A stretch of 64,000 nt of DNA from PALSA-1004 sp963804885 (GTDB lineage: Bacteria > Pseudomonadota > Gammaproteobacteria > Burkholderiales > SG8-41), in contig CAWDSF010000004.1 of assembly GCA_963804885.1 (NCBI GenBank), forward strand, positions 372,001 through 436,000, in the 5' to 3' direction. Positions 17,771-26,987 of the stretch are shown in pieces. Each line of letters begins with the position of its first letter. The first letter of the stretch is position 1. A program made the translations under genes and the position numbers. The notes below the pieces were generated by a model. It searched no databases and was not told the DNA's origin. It saw nothing but the letters and a program-made list of their open reading frames with translations.

Positions 17771-18751
17771 TCAGTCCAGCTTCGCGCCGGATTTTTTGAC
17801 CACGTCCGCCCATTTCGCCGTCTCTTTTTTGACGAAGGCAGCGAACGCTTCGGGTGTACCGCCGACCGGCTCCGCTTCAATAGCTGCATAGCGTTCCTTG
17901 AGAGTGGGTGCTCGCAATGCCTGGTTGATTTCGGCGTTGAGTTTCTTCACGATCGCGGGCGAAGTGCCCACCGGCACCACGATGCCGCCCCACGCATTGG
18001 TCTCGTAGCCCGGCACGCCGGCCTCCGCGATCGTCGGGATGTCGGGGAAAATCGGCGAGCGTTTCAGGCTGCTGACGCCGATGCCGCGCACTTTGCCCGA
18101 CCTTACGTGCGGCGAGATCGAAGTCAGATTATCGAACATCAGCTGCACCTGGCCGCCGATCAAATCCGAGATTCCCTGCGGGCTGCCCTTGTAGGGCACG
18201 TGCACGATCTGGGTATTGGTCATGATTTTGAAAAGCTCGCCGCCGAGATGGCCGGTGGTGCCATTGCCGCCCGACGCGTTCGTCAGCTTCCCCGGGTTCT
18301 GGCGCGCGTAATCGATTAGCTCCTTGACCGATTTCACCGGCAGGGAGTTGGTTACCGCGAGCATGTTGTAGGTCGACAGGAACTGGCCGGCCAGCACGAG
18401 ATCCTTGTCGGGATCGTATGGCTGCTGCCCTTTGGGCAGCAGCGTTTTATTGATGGCGAGCGACACCACGTTGGCGTACCCGATCGTATAACCGTCGGGA
18501 TTGGCGCGCACGATCATCTCGGTGCCGATGGTGTATGCGCCGCCGGGCCGGTTGTCGACGACGACTTGCTGGCCCATCTGTTTCGCGAGCTCGACGACGA
18601 GGATGCGGGTCACCACGTCGGGCGAGCCGCCGGCCTGCGATGGAATGATCAGGCGGATCGGCCGCTCGGGATAGTCGGCGCTCGCGATACCGGTGAGAAG
18701 CGCCGACACGATGGCGAGCGCCATACGCAGGCGAAACGGGCGTGCGGACAT
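17771..18751 (-). CDS. Tripartite tricarboxylate transporter receptor (Bug family)
   Basis: A 326-residue periplasmic binding protein. The signal peptide ends near residue 25 (GIASA-DYPERP). Family motifs: YPERPIRLIIPSQAGGSPD, VVDNRPGGAYTIG, RANPDGYTIGY, VHVPYKGSPQGISDL and IPTIAEAGVPGYE. First gene of a two-gene operon with the D-aminoacylase, which starts 15 bases after its stop. Ligand unknown. Confidence 0.95.
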   Translation of the reverse strand: MSARPFRLRMALAIVSALLTGIASADYPERPIRLIIPSQAGGSPDVVTRILVVELAKQMGQQVVVDNRPGGAYTIGTEMIVRANPDGYTIGYANVVSLAINKTLLPKGQQPYDPDKDLVLAGQFLSTYNMLAVTNSLPVKSVKELIDYARQNPGKLTNASGGNGTTGHLGGELFKIMTNTQIVHVPYKGSPQGISDLIGGQVQLMFDNLTSISPHVRSGKVRGIGVSSLKRSPIFPDIPTIAEAGVPGYETNAWGGIVVPVGTSPAIVKKLNAEINQALRAPTLKERYAAIEAEPVGGTPEAFAAFVKKETAKWADVVKKSGAKLD

Positions 18752-18855
18752 GGGGTTCCTTCCCTGTTGGAGTGGCAGGCTGCGCTACTGCGGGCCTTAC
18801 CGGAATTTTCGGCCACTTGGCGGGCAGGGTCAAACCCCGCGCGCCGCAGTCCTGC

Positions 18856-19496
18856 TCACGGCAGCCACCGCGAAAAACCCTGCAGCGCGAGCCCGGCGCC
18901 TGCGGCATGCTGATGGTCGAGCGCTGCGCGCTGCGCGACCATGCGGATCAGAAACGCGCCGAAATCCGGATTCTGATAAAAAAGCTCGAGTATCCGGTTC
19001 TTGCTGATCACGCCCAGCTCGACGTCCGTCACGCACACCGCGGTGTCGGCGCGCAGATGCTCGTGCGAGAAAATCCCCATCACGCCGATCATCTGCCCTT
19101 CGGGCACGACGATGTTCTTGAGCAGCAGGCGCGCCGAACCGCGGAACAGGTAGTAAACGCAGTCGGCGCTGTCGCCTTTGGTAAACACGCGTTCGCCTTT
19201 GCGCGCGTGACCCGCTGCATGTAGGGCACGATCAATTCAGGCGCCCGCAGGCCGCTTTGCGCGCTCGCGCGCACTTTGCGGATCAGCTGCCCGACTTCGA
19301 TCAGGCGCCAGATATTCAGCGGCAGCAGCAGCGTATGCAGCACCAGGATAGGCAGCAGGCCGGCGAGCGCGCTGTAGGCGATGTAAACAATGTTGCTGGC
19401 AATCGCGACCAGGCGCAGCGGAATCATGGTCTTCAGATAAAAGGTGCTGAAGACCAACACGCCGCCGACATAACCCAGGACTTCAAGCGTGGTCAT
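18856..19496 (-). CDS. Membrane protein with C-terminal cyclic-nucleotide-binding domain, frameshifted
   Basis: Two frames form one protein of about 213 residues. Residues 1-65 hold three hydrophobic helices (LGYVGGVLVFSTFYL, LVAIASNIVYIAYSALAG, LPILVLHTLLLPLNIWRLI). After a polar linker, the other frame encodes a cNMP-binding/CRP-like beta-roll (RVFTKGDSADCVYYLFRGSARLL, then GQMIGVMGIFSHE and VTDVELGVISKNRILELFYQNPDF). The order, three helices then a cNMP fold, recalls Popeye-type proteins. The break is at about 19205, where ARKGE becomes AKANA. Single gene between the Bug receptor and pdxH. Ligand and partner unknown. Confidence 0.75.
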
Positions 19497-19850
19497 GACT
19501 TTTCCACGGCCGAAAACCCGCCGGCTTTTCCGCCGTCCGCACCATTAACGCGCTGCAATATCGCCGCGTCAGAGAGACCCTGCACCGAAACGTGACTGAG
19601 ACTCATGCGGGGAATGTTGCAAGGACGATGCCAGATTAGTTCTGGTCTTTAATTCAATGGCTTAATGTTTAGTTCCGAGCCGGAAAATTATAATTTCGCA
19701 CCGCGGCTGTTCGTTGATTGTTGCGATGCACCAATAATGGCCGATTCACCGACGAAATTATTTTGTGCAACAAAGACATTGCGCTCGCAGTTGGTGCAAC
19801 ACACGAGTTGCGAAACTAGCCCGGCAAGGAGGGTGCAAAGCGGCCAGCGA
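19497..19850. other. AT-richer intergenic stretch
   Basis: 354 bases without a supported gene. The part from 19640 to 19790 is clearly richer in A and T than its surroundings. It holds a spaced inverted repeat (GCACCAA near 19730, TTGGTGC near 19793) of unknown meaning. The minus-strand promoter of the neighbouring membrane-cNMP gene should be in its left part. Confidence 0.4.
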
Positions 19851-19867
19851 CCGCCGAAGAACGGCGG
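19851..19867 (-). terminator. Hairpin after pdxH
   Basis: A 6-bp perfect stem, CCGCCG/CGGCGG with a 5-base loop, sits a few bases after the pdxH stop on the minus strand. There is no following T-run, so termination is only possible. Confidence 0.4.
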
Positions 19868-19870
19868 CGC

Positions 19871-20503
19871 TTAAGGCGCGAGACGCTCGATCTTCCAGCT
19901 CTCACCAACTCGCGTATAGAGCACGCGATCGTGCAGCCGGTTGGGCCGGCCCTGCCAGAATTCGAGCGACGAAGGCTGCACGCGATAGCCGCCCCACTGC
20001 GGCGGACGCACGGGTGCGGCGCCATGCGATTTTTCCGCCGCCGCAAAACTTTTTTCGAGCGCCGCGCGGTCAGGCACGACCTCGCTTTGGGGTGAGGCGA
20101 TCGCGGCGTGCCGGCTGCCGAGCGGGCGGCTGGCGAAGTAATCGTCGGATTCGCGCGTCGACACTTTCTCGACGTGGCCCTCAATGCGCACCTCGCGTTC
20201 GAGCTCGACCCAGTGGAAAAGCAGCGCCGCGACCGGATTCGCCGCGAGATCCACGCCTTTGCGCGATGCATAGTTGGTGAAGAACACGAAACCGCGCGCA
20301 TCGACGCCTTTCAGGAGCACGATGCGGGCCGACGGCTGACCTGCTGCCGACACGGTCGCGAGCGTCATCGAGTTCAGCATCGGCATCTTCGCGGCGACGG
20401 CTTCATCGAACCAGCGATTGAATTGCACCAGCGGATCGCGCGCGACGTCGTGCTCGTCCAGACTTTCGCGCATGTATTCCTGGCGCAGATCGGCGATTTT
20501 CAT
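19871..20503 (-). CDS. pdxH: Pyridoxamine 5'-phosphate oxidase
   Basis: A 210-residue FMN enzyme that oxidises pyridoxine or pyridoxamine 5'-phosphate to PLP in the cytoplasm. Motifs: the FMN-binding segment SARIVLLKGVDARGFVFFTNY near residue 58, ALLFHWVELEREVRIEGHVEKV near 91, and the C-terminal PROSITE region LEFWQGRPNRLHDR near 180. Length and both ends match the family. Its PLP product would serve, among others, the class III aminotransferase at 33.8 kb. Confidence 0.97.
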   Translation of the reverse strand: MKIADLRQEYMRESLDEHDVARDPLVQFNRWFDEAVAAKMPMLNSMTLATVSAAGQPSARIVLLKGVDARGFVFFTNYASRKGVDLAANPVAALLFHWVELEREVRIEGHVEKVSTRESDDYFASRPLGSRHAAIASPQSEVVPDRAALEKSFAAAEKSHGAAPVRPPQWGGYRVQPSSLEFWQGRPNRLHDRVLYTRVGESWKIERLAP

Positions 20504-20569
20504 GAGTTTTACCGGGAGAGCAACGGCGCTATTTTAGCCGCACTGCGGGGAGCGGGCGCGGCGCCTGGC

Positions 20570-21250
20570 TCAGATGAGCGCGTGCGCGCCGAAGAGGCGG
20601 TGATGAAACACGAGCAGGACTGCATACAAGACGAGTCCCAGCGCAATTTTCCACCAGCCGATTTCGCCGAGGCGAAACCGGTTGCGGCCAGCGGCGATTG
20701 CCGCGAACGGCACGTTCGACGTGACCGCGGCAAAGCGACGCCAATTGTCGCCGAGCGTGGCGGCTTTGCGCCGGTCGATGAGCCACGTGCCGGACACTGC
20801 AAGAACGACGAACGTGCCGAAAAAGATCGCGGCCGCCGCATCGCCGCGCGCCACGATATGACTTAAGGCCCACAACGCGAAACCCCACATCAGCGGATGG
20901 CGCGTGATGCGCAGTATGCCGCGCGCGGGATCGGCGGATTTGAGCAGGCGTTCACGCCCGACCAGCGTCGGATTCGGCGTCGCCAGCGCGCACACGATCA
21001 ACACCAGCGCGAACGGCATCACGATGAGCGGCACCGGCCGCAGCGCCACCGCGTACCACAGGTTCACGAACGGCGCGTGATAGAACGCCCAGATCATCCA
21101 GCCGAGCGTCGCGAAGGCGATCAGCGAATAAAGCGCGAGGTAGGCCTTGCCCATGGTTGAAACCAGCACGTCGCGCAGCGGCGTGCTGGCGACGTAATGG
21201 GTGGCGAGAAACGCCAGCGAGGCGACGATCAGGTGGGTCAGCGGATTCAT
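20570..21250 (-). CDS. NnrU family membrane protein
   Basis: A 226-residue protein with about six hydrophobic helices and the NnrU/isoprenylcysteine methyltransferase-like signature ILRITRHPLMWGFALWALSHI near residue 110, ending with a helix followed by FHHRLFG. NnrU was named from denitrifiers but the family is broader and its function is unsettled. The start at 21250 was preferred to an in-frame ATG 15 codons upstream because the first helix begins there. No denitrification genes are nearby. Confidence 0.87.
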   Translation of the reverse strand: MNPLTHLIVASLAFLATHYVASTPLRDVLVSTMGKAYLALYSLIAFATLGWMIWAFYHAPFVNLWYAVALRPVPLIVMPFALVLIVCALATPNPTLVGRERLLKSADPARGILRITRHPLMWGFALWALSHIVARGDAAAAIFFGTFVVLAVSGTWLIDRRKAATLGDNWRRFAAVTSNVPFAAIAAGRNRFRLGEIGWWKIALGLVLYAVLLVFHHRLFGAHALI

Positions 21251-21337
21251 GGCGCGCTTTCCTCTATGCGCACGGCATGTGCCTTGCGTCGCCACTATCT
21301 TAACGCGGACGAGCCGCGTCGGCTGCCCTGTCGAGCA

Positions 21338-21366
21338 ATGCCCCTCGCCTGGCGTGCGAGGGGCAT
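21338..21366 (-). terminator. Strong hairpin after the VIT/vWA gene
   Basis: An 11-bp perfect stem (ATGCCCCTCGC with GCGAGGGGCAT) with a 7-base loop lies just past the stop of the VIT/vWA gene on the minus strand. No T-run follows, so it may be a processing hairpin or a weak terminator. Confidence 0.5.
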
Positions 21367-21371
21367 GCGGG

Positions 21372-24300
21372 TCATTTAACTTCGAACTCGCCGACGAACA
21401 CCGTTTCCTGGCGGCCTTTGAGGCGCAGCGTAATGCTTTGCTCGCTCTGCTCGGCGGTGCCGAAGCGGGTCGCGAGCTTGACCTGCAGCGTGGTCGGCCC
21501 GGTCACCGCCTGGCGGCGGTCGCCGTAATACTGCGCCTCGACTTTGTATTTGCCCGGCTTCGCGCGCTTCAACAGAGTACTCCTCAGGGCCGTAGCCGCC
21601 GGTGAAGTCGAGCGACATGCGGCCGCCCTGGTAGGTCAGCCGGTGCCCGTAGAACGCCTTTTCGCCGTTCGGATCCGTGACCCATAAATCGATATCGGTG
21701 TTGTCGGCGTCCCACGTCAGCACGACGCGCAGGTCGAGCGGCAGATTTTTGACGAGACGCGGATCGATGCGGCTCACGTCGAGGTTCGCCCCGCTTGTCG
21801 CGATGACCGCGTTCAATTCCGCGAGCGTGATGATCTCAACGTCGGGGAAGCGTCCATGCCACGGTTTCACTACGACTTCGTACAGCGTGTCGATCGCCGG
21901 CTGGTATTGGCGGTCGGCCGCAAGTGCCAGGCCCAGGTCGCGGTACGATTGCGGCTCTTCGGGCGAGAGTTCGAGCACTTTGCGGAACACCGGGATGGCG
22001 AGCGCCGCTGCGCGCGCCTGCAGCAGGCGGTAACCGAGTATGCGCAGGATGTGCCGGTTCTCCAGGTCCATCTCGGCGAGATTGGTCAGCACGCGCACGG
22101 CGAGCGCCGGCTGCTGCTTGTCGAACAGGATGTCCGCGGCGTCGAGAAAAAACGCGGTGCTGTTCAGATAGCCGGGCCGCTCGTCGAGATAGACGCGGTA
22201 AACATTGTCACCCGCCGCGGCGCGCATGCGCGTCGCGTACGGCGCGTCCGGTTCCCATTTTTTAAGCTGGATAGTCGCGCTCAGGGCGCTGCGTCCATCG
22301 GCGTCGGCTTCGTTCTTCGCCAGGAGGCGGCCCATAACGTTGCCCGCTTCAGCCTGGCGCAGCTGCCGGTTTCGCTTCGGGGCGTGCCGCGGGCGCGGAC
22401 GCGGGGGGCGCCTGGTTGCGCTCCCTCGAGTCGAGCCGATCCTGCATCAATCCGGACACGCCTTCGGCCGGCTTCAGCGCTTTCTGCGGCGCCGGCTTGT
22501 CGCCCTGCGGAAACTCGCGATTCCACCAGGTGATCTTCTCCTGGAAACGGCGCACGACGTTCTCGAGATGCGCATTGCGATCGTTGGCGCTGCGCTGCAC
22601 CGCGGCCGTGCGCAATCTTGCAAAGTCGGCGGCAAGTTCGGGCGGCGGCGTAATTTCGTAGCGCGCGTAGTCTTCGACGCGCTCGAGCACGATCAGCGAC
22701 GTATCGCGCGTGACGAGGCTGAACGCCCGGCCGAGGCGGCGAATTTCGGCGCGGTTCAAGTCGTACTGCGCTTCGAGCGCCTCGATCCTGAAGCGCGCCC
22801 ACAGCGGCGCGACGAGCATGAACGGCGTCGCGCCGGCGCGCACCGGCAGTTCGAGCGTGACCGGCTCGGCGCCCGGATGCGCAATCGTGATGCGCACGCG
22901 CGTCGCGGCTTCGGTCATTTGCCCGGCCAGCTCGATGCGGCCATCGCGCGGATACGGCGAGCGCATCACGACGTCGCGCGCGCCATCGGCGCTGACCGCG
23001 GTCACGCGCGTCGTTGCCTGCAGCAGTTTGCGGGCGGCTTCCGAGGCGGAGTCGGCGGTGAGGTCGATGAACCGGCCGCCGCTTTTTTCGGCGACGTGCG
23101 TCAACAGCACCGGATCGCTGCGATTCGCCGCGGACACGCTGTAGAGCGGCACGCGCGGCGCCGTGAACGGTTGTGCGCCGAAGTTGGAGAGCCCGTCGCT
23201 GAACAGCAGATATTCGCCCACCGTGGAATCGGCCGTAAACGCGCCGAGGTTGGTCGCACCGTCGTACGCGGTCGCTTCGAGCGCTGCGCGCAACGCGCCC
23301 CAGTCGCCGCCGATCACGCTGAATGTTTGCGCGGCTTCCGCGCTGTCGCGGATGCGCGTGAGCTTGACCTCGCCGTTCTGCAGGCGGCGGAAATAAGCGT
23401 CGAGCAGCGCGAACTCGCGCCCGTGGTCGCGGGCGGCACCCGAGCCCGAGCTGTCCCAGATCAAGCCGATCGTGCGCGGCAGCGTGCGCGACGCGTTGCG
23501 CGAGGGAACCGGCAATTCCGCATAGAAATACGTTTTTGCATCGAACATCTGCGTATAAGCCTGCGGGCCCGCTGCGGGCGGGATAGCGAGTTCGAGCACG
23601 CCGCGGCCGGCGTAGCGGTCGCGCGCCACTTGCGCGTGATAACCGTGGGCGCCGGCTTTGAAACTCAATTCGTCGAGCTGGCCGCGCGATTTGAGCGGCG
23701 CGCCGGAAGCGCCCGCGACGTTGACATCGAGCCGGAAATTATCGAGCGTATCCGCGTATTCGAGCGGCAGGCGATAGACCAGGCGGCCGGCGCGCTTGCG
23801 CAGCGTTTCCGCGTAGCGGATCAGCACCTGCCGCGTGCCCTGCGCGGGAATCGGATACACGCGCAGCTTGAAGTTGTTGCCCTGCGTGATTTGCAAGCAG
23901 GCCGGGGTCGACCTGGCCGCGCGTGATGTCCTCGAACACGGCCTGGCCGCGCGCCTTGTCGACGGGCACGGCTTCGCGCATGCGCCCGTTCACGTCGAGC
24001 GCGAAGCCCGAGCACGTTCTGGCCGGCGAGCAGCGGGAATTGCAGCTCGCCTTCGAGCACGCGGCGGTTCGGATTATGAAACGTGAGCGCGATCTCGGTC
24101 ACCGCGAGATTGCCGCTGACTTCGGTGTGCACCGCGACCTGCTGCAGGCGCACCGGGGTATCTCCAGGCGCGGCAATGACGAGCTGCGGCCGCGCGATGC
24201 GCTCGACCGTGACAGGCGCCAGATTTTGCGCGCCGGCCGCCGCCGCCCAGCCTAATCCCGCAAGCAACCAATAAGTTAACCGTTTCCCCGCACTTTGCAT
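21372..24300 (-). pseudogene. VIT / von Willebrand A / DUF2135 envelope protein, broken by about four frameshifts
   Basis: Joined fragments give one protein of about 970 residues. Order: signal peptide (residues 1-24, ending AAAAGAQ); VIT domain (VTEIALTFHNPNRRVLEGELQFPL, then VDKARGQAVFEDITRGQVDPGL in a second frame, then NNFKLRVYPIPAQGTRQVLIRY in a third); vWA domain in the 22349-23896 frame (IGLIWDSSGSG, a DxSxS MIDAS with the later TNLGAF); a helical/TPR-like part (LELSPEEPQSYRDLGLALAADRQY); and a DUF2135 C-terminal domain (DADNTDIDLWVTDPNGEKAFYGH, finished in another frame by AKPGKYKVEAQYYG). Breaks are near 24015, 23905, 22350 and 21590. The last fits a single extra T. Each segment is well conserved, so loss is recent or due to sequencing error. 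Function in the envelope is unknown. Confidence 0.85.
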
Positions 24301-24383
24301 GACCGTCTCCCGTTAATGACAACGTGCTGCTGCAAACGGAAGGCGGCCCCGAAAGGGGTTAAAGCGGGATTACGGCGGGAGAG

Positions 24384-25157
24384 TTACTTCTGCAGACAGT
24401 CGTCGGGCAGGCACTCGATCGGCGTGAAATCGCGGTGCGCGATGTATTCGGGGCGGTGAAAACGGCGGATATGGTTTTGACACGAGTTGAGGCTCAAGTA
24501 CACGATCGTGCGGTTCCACGGCGTCATGTTGCTGCCGGATGCATGCACCAGATTGCAATGAAAGATCATCATCGAACCGGCCGGTCCCTTGGGCGAGATG
24601 ATGCCGCCTTCGGCAACGAGCCGCGTGATGGTTTCGTTGTCTATGGTCCACAGCGGATAACTCGTGGTCGACAGGTCGTGGCCGGCCTGCTGGCGGCCTT
24701 TCTTGTGCGAGCGCGGAATGAACATCAGCGGGCCGTTGAACTCGTTGACGTCCTCGAGGAATACCGCGACGTTCATCGCGCGCGCCTCGGGCATGTCGTC
24801 GTCGTTGAACCACGTGCCGTAGTCCTGGTGCCATTGCCACACGTCGCCGTCGAACGCGGCCTTGCCGTTGATCTTGAACTGGTGGATGTAAACGTCGTCG
24901 CCGAGGATCTGCTGCGCGGGTTCGATCAGCCGCGGGTGGCGGCCGAGCCGCCGATAGGCGTCGTTATAGGTATGCGCCGCGAAATTGGTGCGCACGGCAG
25001 TGCTGCCTTTTTCGCGCACGTTCTCGGGCCGCTGCTCGGCGTAGAGCTTCGGCACTTCAGCGTTAAGAATGCCGATCTCGGCGGGCGTGAAAAGTCCCGG
25101 GAAAAACAGATACCCCTCGCGCTGGTACTCGTCGACTTGTGCAGGCGTCAGTTGCAT
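24384..25157 (-). CDS. Phytanoyl-CoA dioxygenase (PhyH) family protein
   Basis: A 257-residue Fe(II)/2-oxoglutarate oxygenase of the PhyH family. It opens with the typical YQREGYLFFPGLFTPAEIGIL. Iron ligands: WQWHQDYGTWF (HxD) near residue 107 and the distal histidine in LVHASGSNMTPWNRTIVYLS near 205, whose following Arg binds 2-oxoglutarate. MFIPRSHKKG is also a family hallmark, seen in the ectoine-hydroxylase-like branch. Substrate not predictable. It has no close partner: the VIT/vWA gene begins 84 bases beyond its stop. Confidence 0.92.
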   Translation of the reverse strand: MQLTPAQVDEYQREGYLFFPGLFTPAEIGILNAEVPKLYAEQRPENVREKGSTAVRTNFAAHTYNDAYRRLGRHPRLIEPAQQILGDDVYIHQFKINGKAAFDGDVWQWHQDYGTWFNDDDMPEARAMNVAVFLEDVNEFNGPLMFIPRSHKKGRQQAGHDLSTTSYPLWTIDNETITRLVAEGGIISPKGPAGSMMIFHCNLVHASGSNMTPWNRTIVYLSLNSCQNHIRRFHRPEYIAHRDFTPIECLPDDCLQK

Positions 25158-25191
25158 GAGCGGTCACTCTGAACTTGTCGCTACGAGCTTA

Positions 25192-25795
25192 TCATTCGCG
25201 CGCGTCAACGTCATCGGGTGCCGCGCGCCGGCGGCGCAACCAGAGGAGTGCGGCCGCAAGCAGCAGGACCGCCGCCGCAAGCCCGCCCCATACGGCTGCG
25301 CTGATGGCCGCGATCCCCGTCGACGGTGGTGCGCCGCCTGCTTGCTGCCATTCTTTTACCCACGCGGCGGGCTCGCGCGGCGGCGGATCGTCGGCGAGCC
25401 ACGTGAGTGCTACCGGCACTGCGTAGTCGTTGATTTTCGCGCCGCTGCGCGCATCGGTGACGTGCAGGCGCAGCTCGTCGATGCGCGTGGGCCGCTCGCT
25501 CCAGTAGAAGAGGCTGACGACACCGGTGCCGCCCGGCCGGCACCATGGCGGGCGCGCCCGTGCCGCCGTCGTCAATGACTATCTTGCCCTGGAACCATGC
25601 GCTGACCGTCACCGCGGCCGGCGCTGCGCCCGTCACTGCGAAGCGCACGTAAAACGGCTGCTGGCGCGCGAGCAGCGCATCGGGCGCCGGGTCGGTTGCA
25701 AGAACCTTGAGCTCCGCCGCGGGTTCAGCGTGCGCGCAGGCGACGCCTGTCCACAGCGCCGCGCCGATCGCGTAGCGGAGAAGTGCGGCCAGCAT
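25192..25795 (-). CDS. Membrane-anchored periplasmic protein with Ig-like domain, frameshifted
   Basis: Two frames make a protein of about 200 residues: a signal peptide (LLRYAIGAALWTGVACAHA), one beta-rich domain of about 110 residues (FYVRFAVTGAAPAAVTVSAWF, then SERPTRIDELRLHVTDARSG), a polar stretch and one C-terminal helix (AVWGGLAAAVLLLAAALLWL) followed by RRRR. The indel is near 25545, where VPAGGTGVVSLFYW should be read and one G appears extra. I do not recognise a family; the layout resembles small periplasmic domains held by a C-terminal anchor. It begins 2 bases after the stop of a broken GGDEF remnant. Confidence 0.6.
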
Positions 25796-25797
25796 GG

Positions 25798-25957
25798 TCA
25801 GCGGCTCACCTGGTTGCGGCCTTTGTCCTTGGCCCGATAAAGCGCCTGGTCCGCCGCCTTGATGACATCGTCGGGGGTCGCGTGGTGCGGCGGGCATTTC
25901 CAAGGATAGCACCCAGGTCTGATTGCAGGCAGCGCGGAAGTCGCGCAGTAACGGCAT
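25798..25957 (-). pseudogene. Remnant of a GGDEF (diguanylate cyclase) domain, C-terminal end only
   Basis: The last 30 codons in one minus-strand frame read TPDDVIKAADQALYRAKDK followed by GRNQVSR and a stop, the unmistakable end of a GGDEF domain. The sequence upstream continues the domain in a second frame (TWVLSLEMPA, matching the last beta strand) and then dissolves. The GG(D/E)EF active-site motif is missing. This is a dead fragment, and was probably the former neighbour or an insertion/deletion scar. Confidence 0.8.
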
Positions 25958-26085
25958 CAGCGCTCAAGACCAGTGGCTTGAACTACCTGCCGCGGCGGCA
26001 ATCCTATTAACACGCAATGCTGCAACTCGCGCGGCGTGCCGGTGCCGGCCCTGACCGCGCCCATCTGACTGACAAGGAAGCTCAA

Positions 26086-26691
26086 ATGAAACTTTATTAT
26101 TCGCCCGCCGCGTGCTCGCTCTCGACCCATATCATTCTGCGCGAAGGAGGTTATGAGTTCGATCTCGAGAAAGTCGATCTGCGCAGCAAGCGGACCGCCG
26201 CCGGCAAGGACTTTACGCAGATCAATCCGAAAGGCTACGTGCCGGTGCTCGAGCTCGACGACGGCCAGCTGCTGACCGAGAACATTGCGATCGACGAGTT
26301 CCTCGCGGATCACAAAGCAGAGTCGGCACTCGCGCCCAGGAGCGGCACCTTCGAGCGCTACCGCCTGGTCGAATGGCTCGCGTTCATCAGCACCGAAGTC
26401 CACAAGCAGTTCGGCCCGTTGTTCAAGCCCGACACGCCCGAGGCGACCCAGCAGGCGCAAAAAGATCAGCTCGCGAAGCGTTTCGATTACGTCGCCGGGC
26501 AGCTGAAGGGCAAGCAATACCTGATGGGCGAGTTCACGGTCGCCGACGCTTACCTGTTCACGGTGCTGCGCTGGACCGAGCACGTGAAGATCGACATGAG
26601 CCGCTGGCCGGTGCTGCAGACTTACATGACGCGCGTCGAAGCGCGCCCGCAGGTGCAGGCGGCGCTCAAAGCCGAAGGGCTCGTCAAATAG
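26086..26691 (+). CDS. gstA: Glutathione S-transferase, beta-class GstA type
   Basis: A 201-residue GST. The thioredoxin-like N-terminal domain starts MKLYYSPAACSLSTHIILRE; the Cys at residue 10 is the beta-class catalytic residue. GYVPVLELDDGQLLTENIAIDEFLAD carries the cis-Pro and the glutathione gamma-glutamyl site. The C-terminal helical domain includes YLMGEFTVADAYLFTVLRW. It conjugates or reduces electrophiles in the cytoplasm. The start at 26086 was chosen over an upstream in-frame start because the fold begins there and AAGGAA precedes it. Stands next to unrelated genes. Confidence 0.95.
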   Translation: MKLYYSPAACSLSTHIILREGGYEFDLEKVDLRSKRTAAGKDFTQINPKGYVPVLELDDGQLLTENIAIDEFLADHKAESALAPRSGTFERYRLVEWLAFISTEVHKQFGPLFKPDTPEATQQAQKDQLAKRFDYVAGQLKGKQYLMGEFTVADAYLFTVLRWTEHVKIDMSRWPVLQTYMTRVEARPQVQAALKAEGLVK

Positions 26692-26749
26692 ATCCCGTTC
26701 GGCCGGGCGAAAGCGCGCATACTCGCCGCTTCGCCCAATCTTGCTCACC

Positions 26750-26908
26750 ATGCCAAAACCATTGCCGCCGAAACCGCCCACGCCTTCAGCGCCCGCTGCA
26801 CGCGCAGCGCCCAAGAGCAGGAATCCGTTCGCGCTGAATCCGAACTTCAACCAGCAAACCCGCAAGCTGCTGGGCAAGCACTACCGCGCGAAGTTCGGCG
26901 TGAAGTGA
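26750..26908 (+). CDS. Small basic Pro/Ala-rich protein, 52 aa
   Basis: An ATG-started frame between gstA and rlmJ encodes 52 residues. The first half is Pro/Ala rich (PLPPKPPTPSAPAARAAPK) and the second half is well-formed and basic (NPFALNPNFNQQTRKLLGKHY, ending AKFGVK). The second half does not look like a random translation of GC-rich DNA, and the stop falls cleanly after it. No family is recognised and there is no strong ribosome binding site. It could be a small DNA- or RNA-binding protein. Confidence 0.45.
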   Translation: MPKPLPPKPPTPSAPAARAAPKSRNPFALNPNFNQQTRKLLGKHYRAKFGVK

Positions 26909-26987
26909 CGGCGTTGGCGCGGCGGCCGAAAGGGCCGGCGCGCGCTGTTATGATGGCGCTCCCCGCCCATCAGGTTTCGTTGTCTTC

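Noticed and set aside
16598..18319. 573-codon open frame on the plus strand
   Set aside because: It is antisense to the D-aminoacylase and Bug receptor genes and has no domain; a GC-rich shadow frame with typical Arg/Asp/Ala-rich composition.
22205..23926. 573-codon plus-strand open frame
   Set aside because: Antisense to the VIT/vWA gene; low-information Arg/Ala-rich product, no motif.
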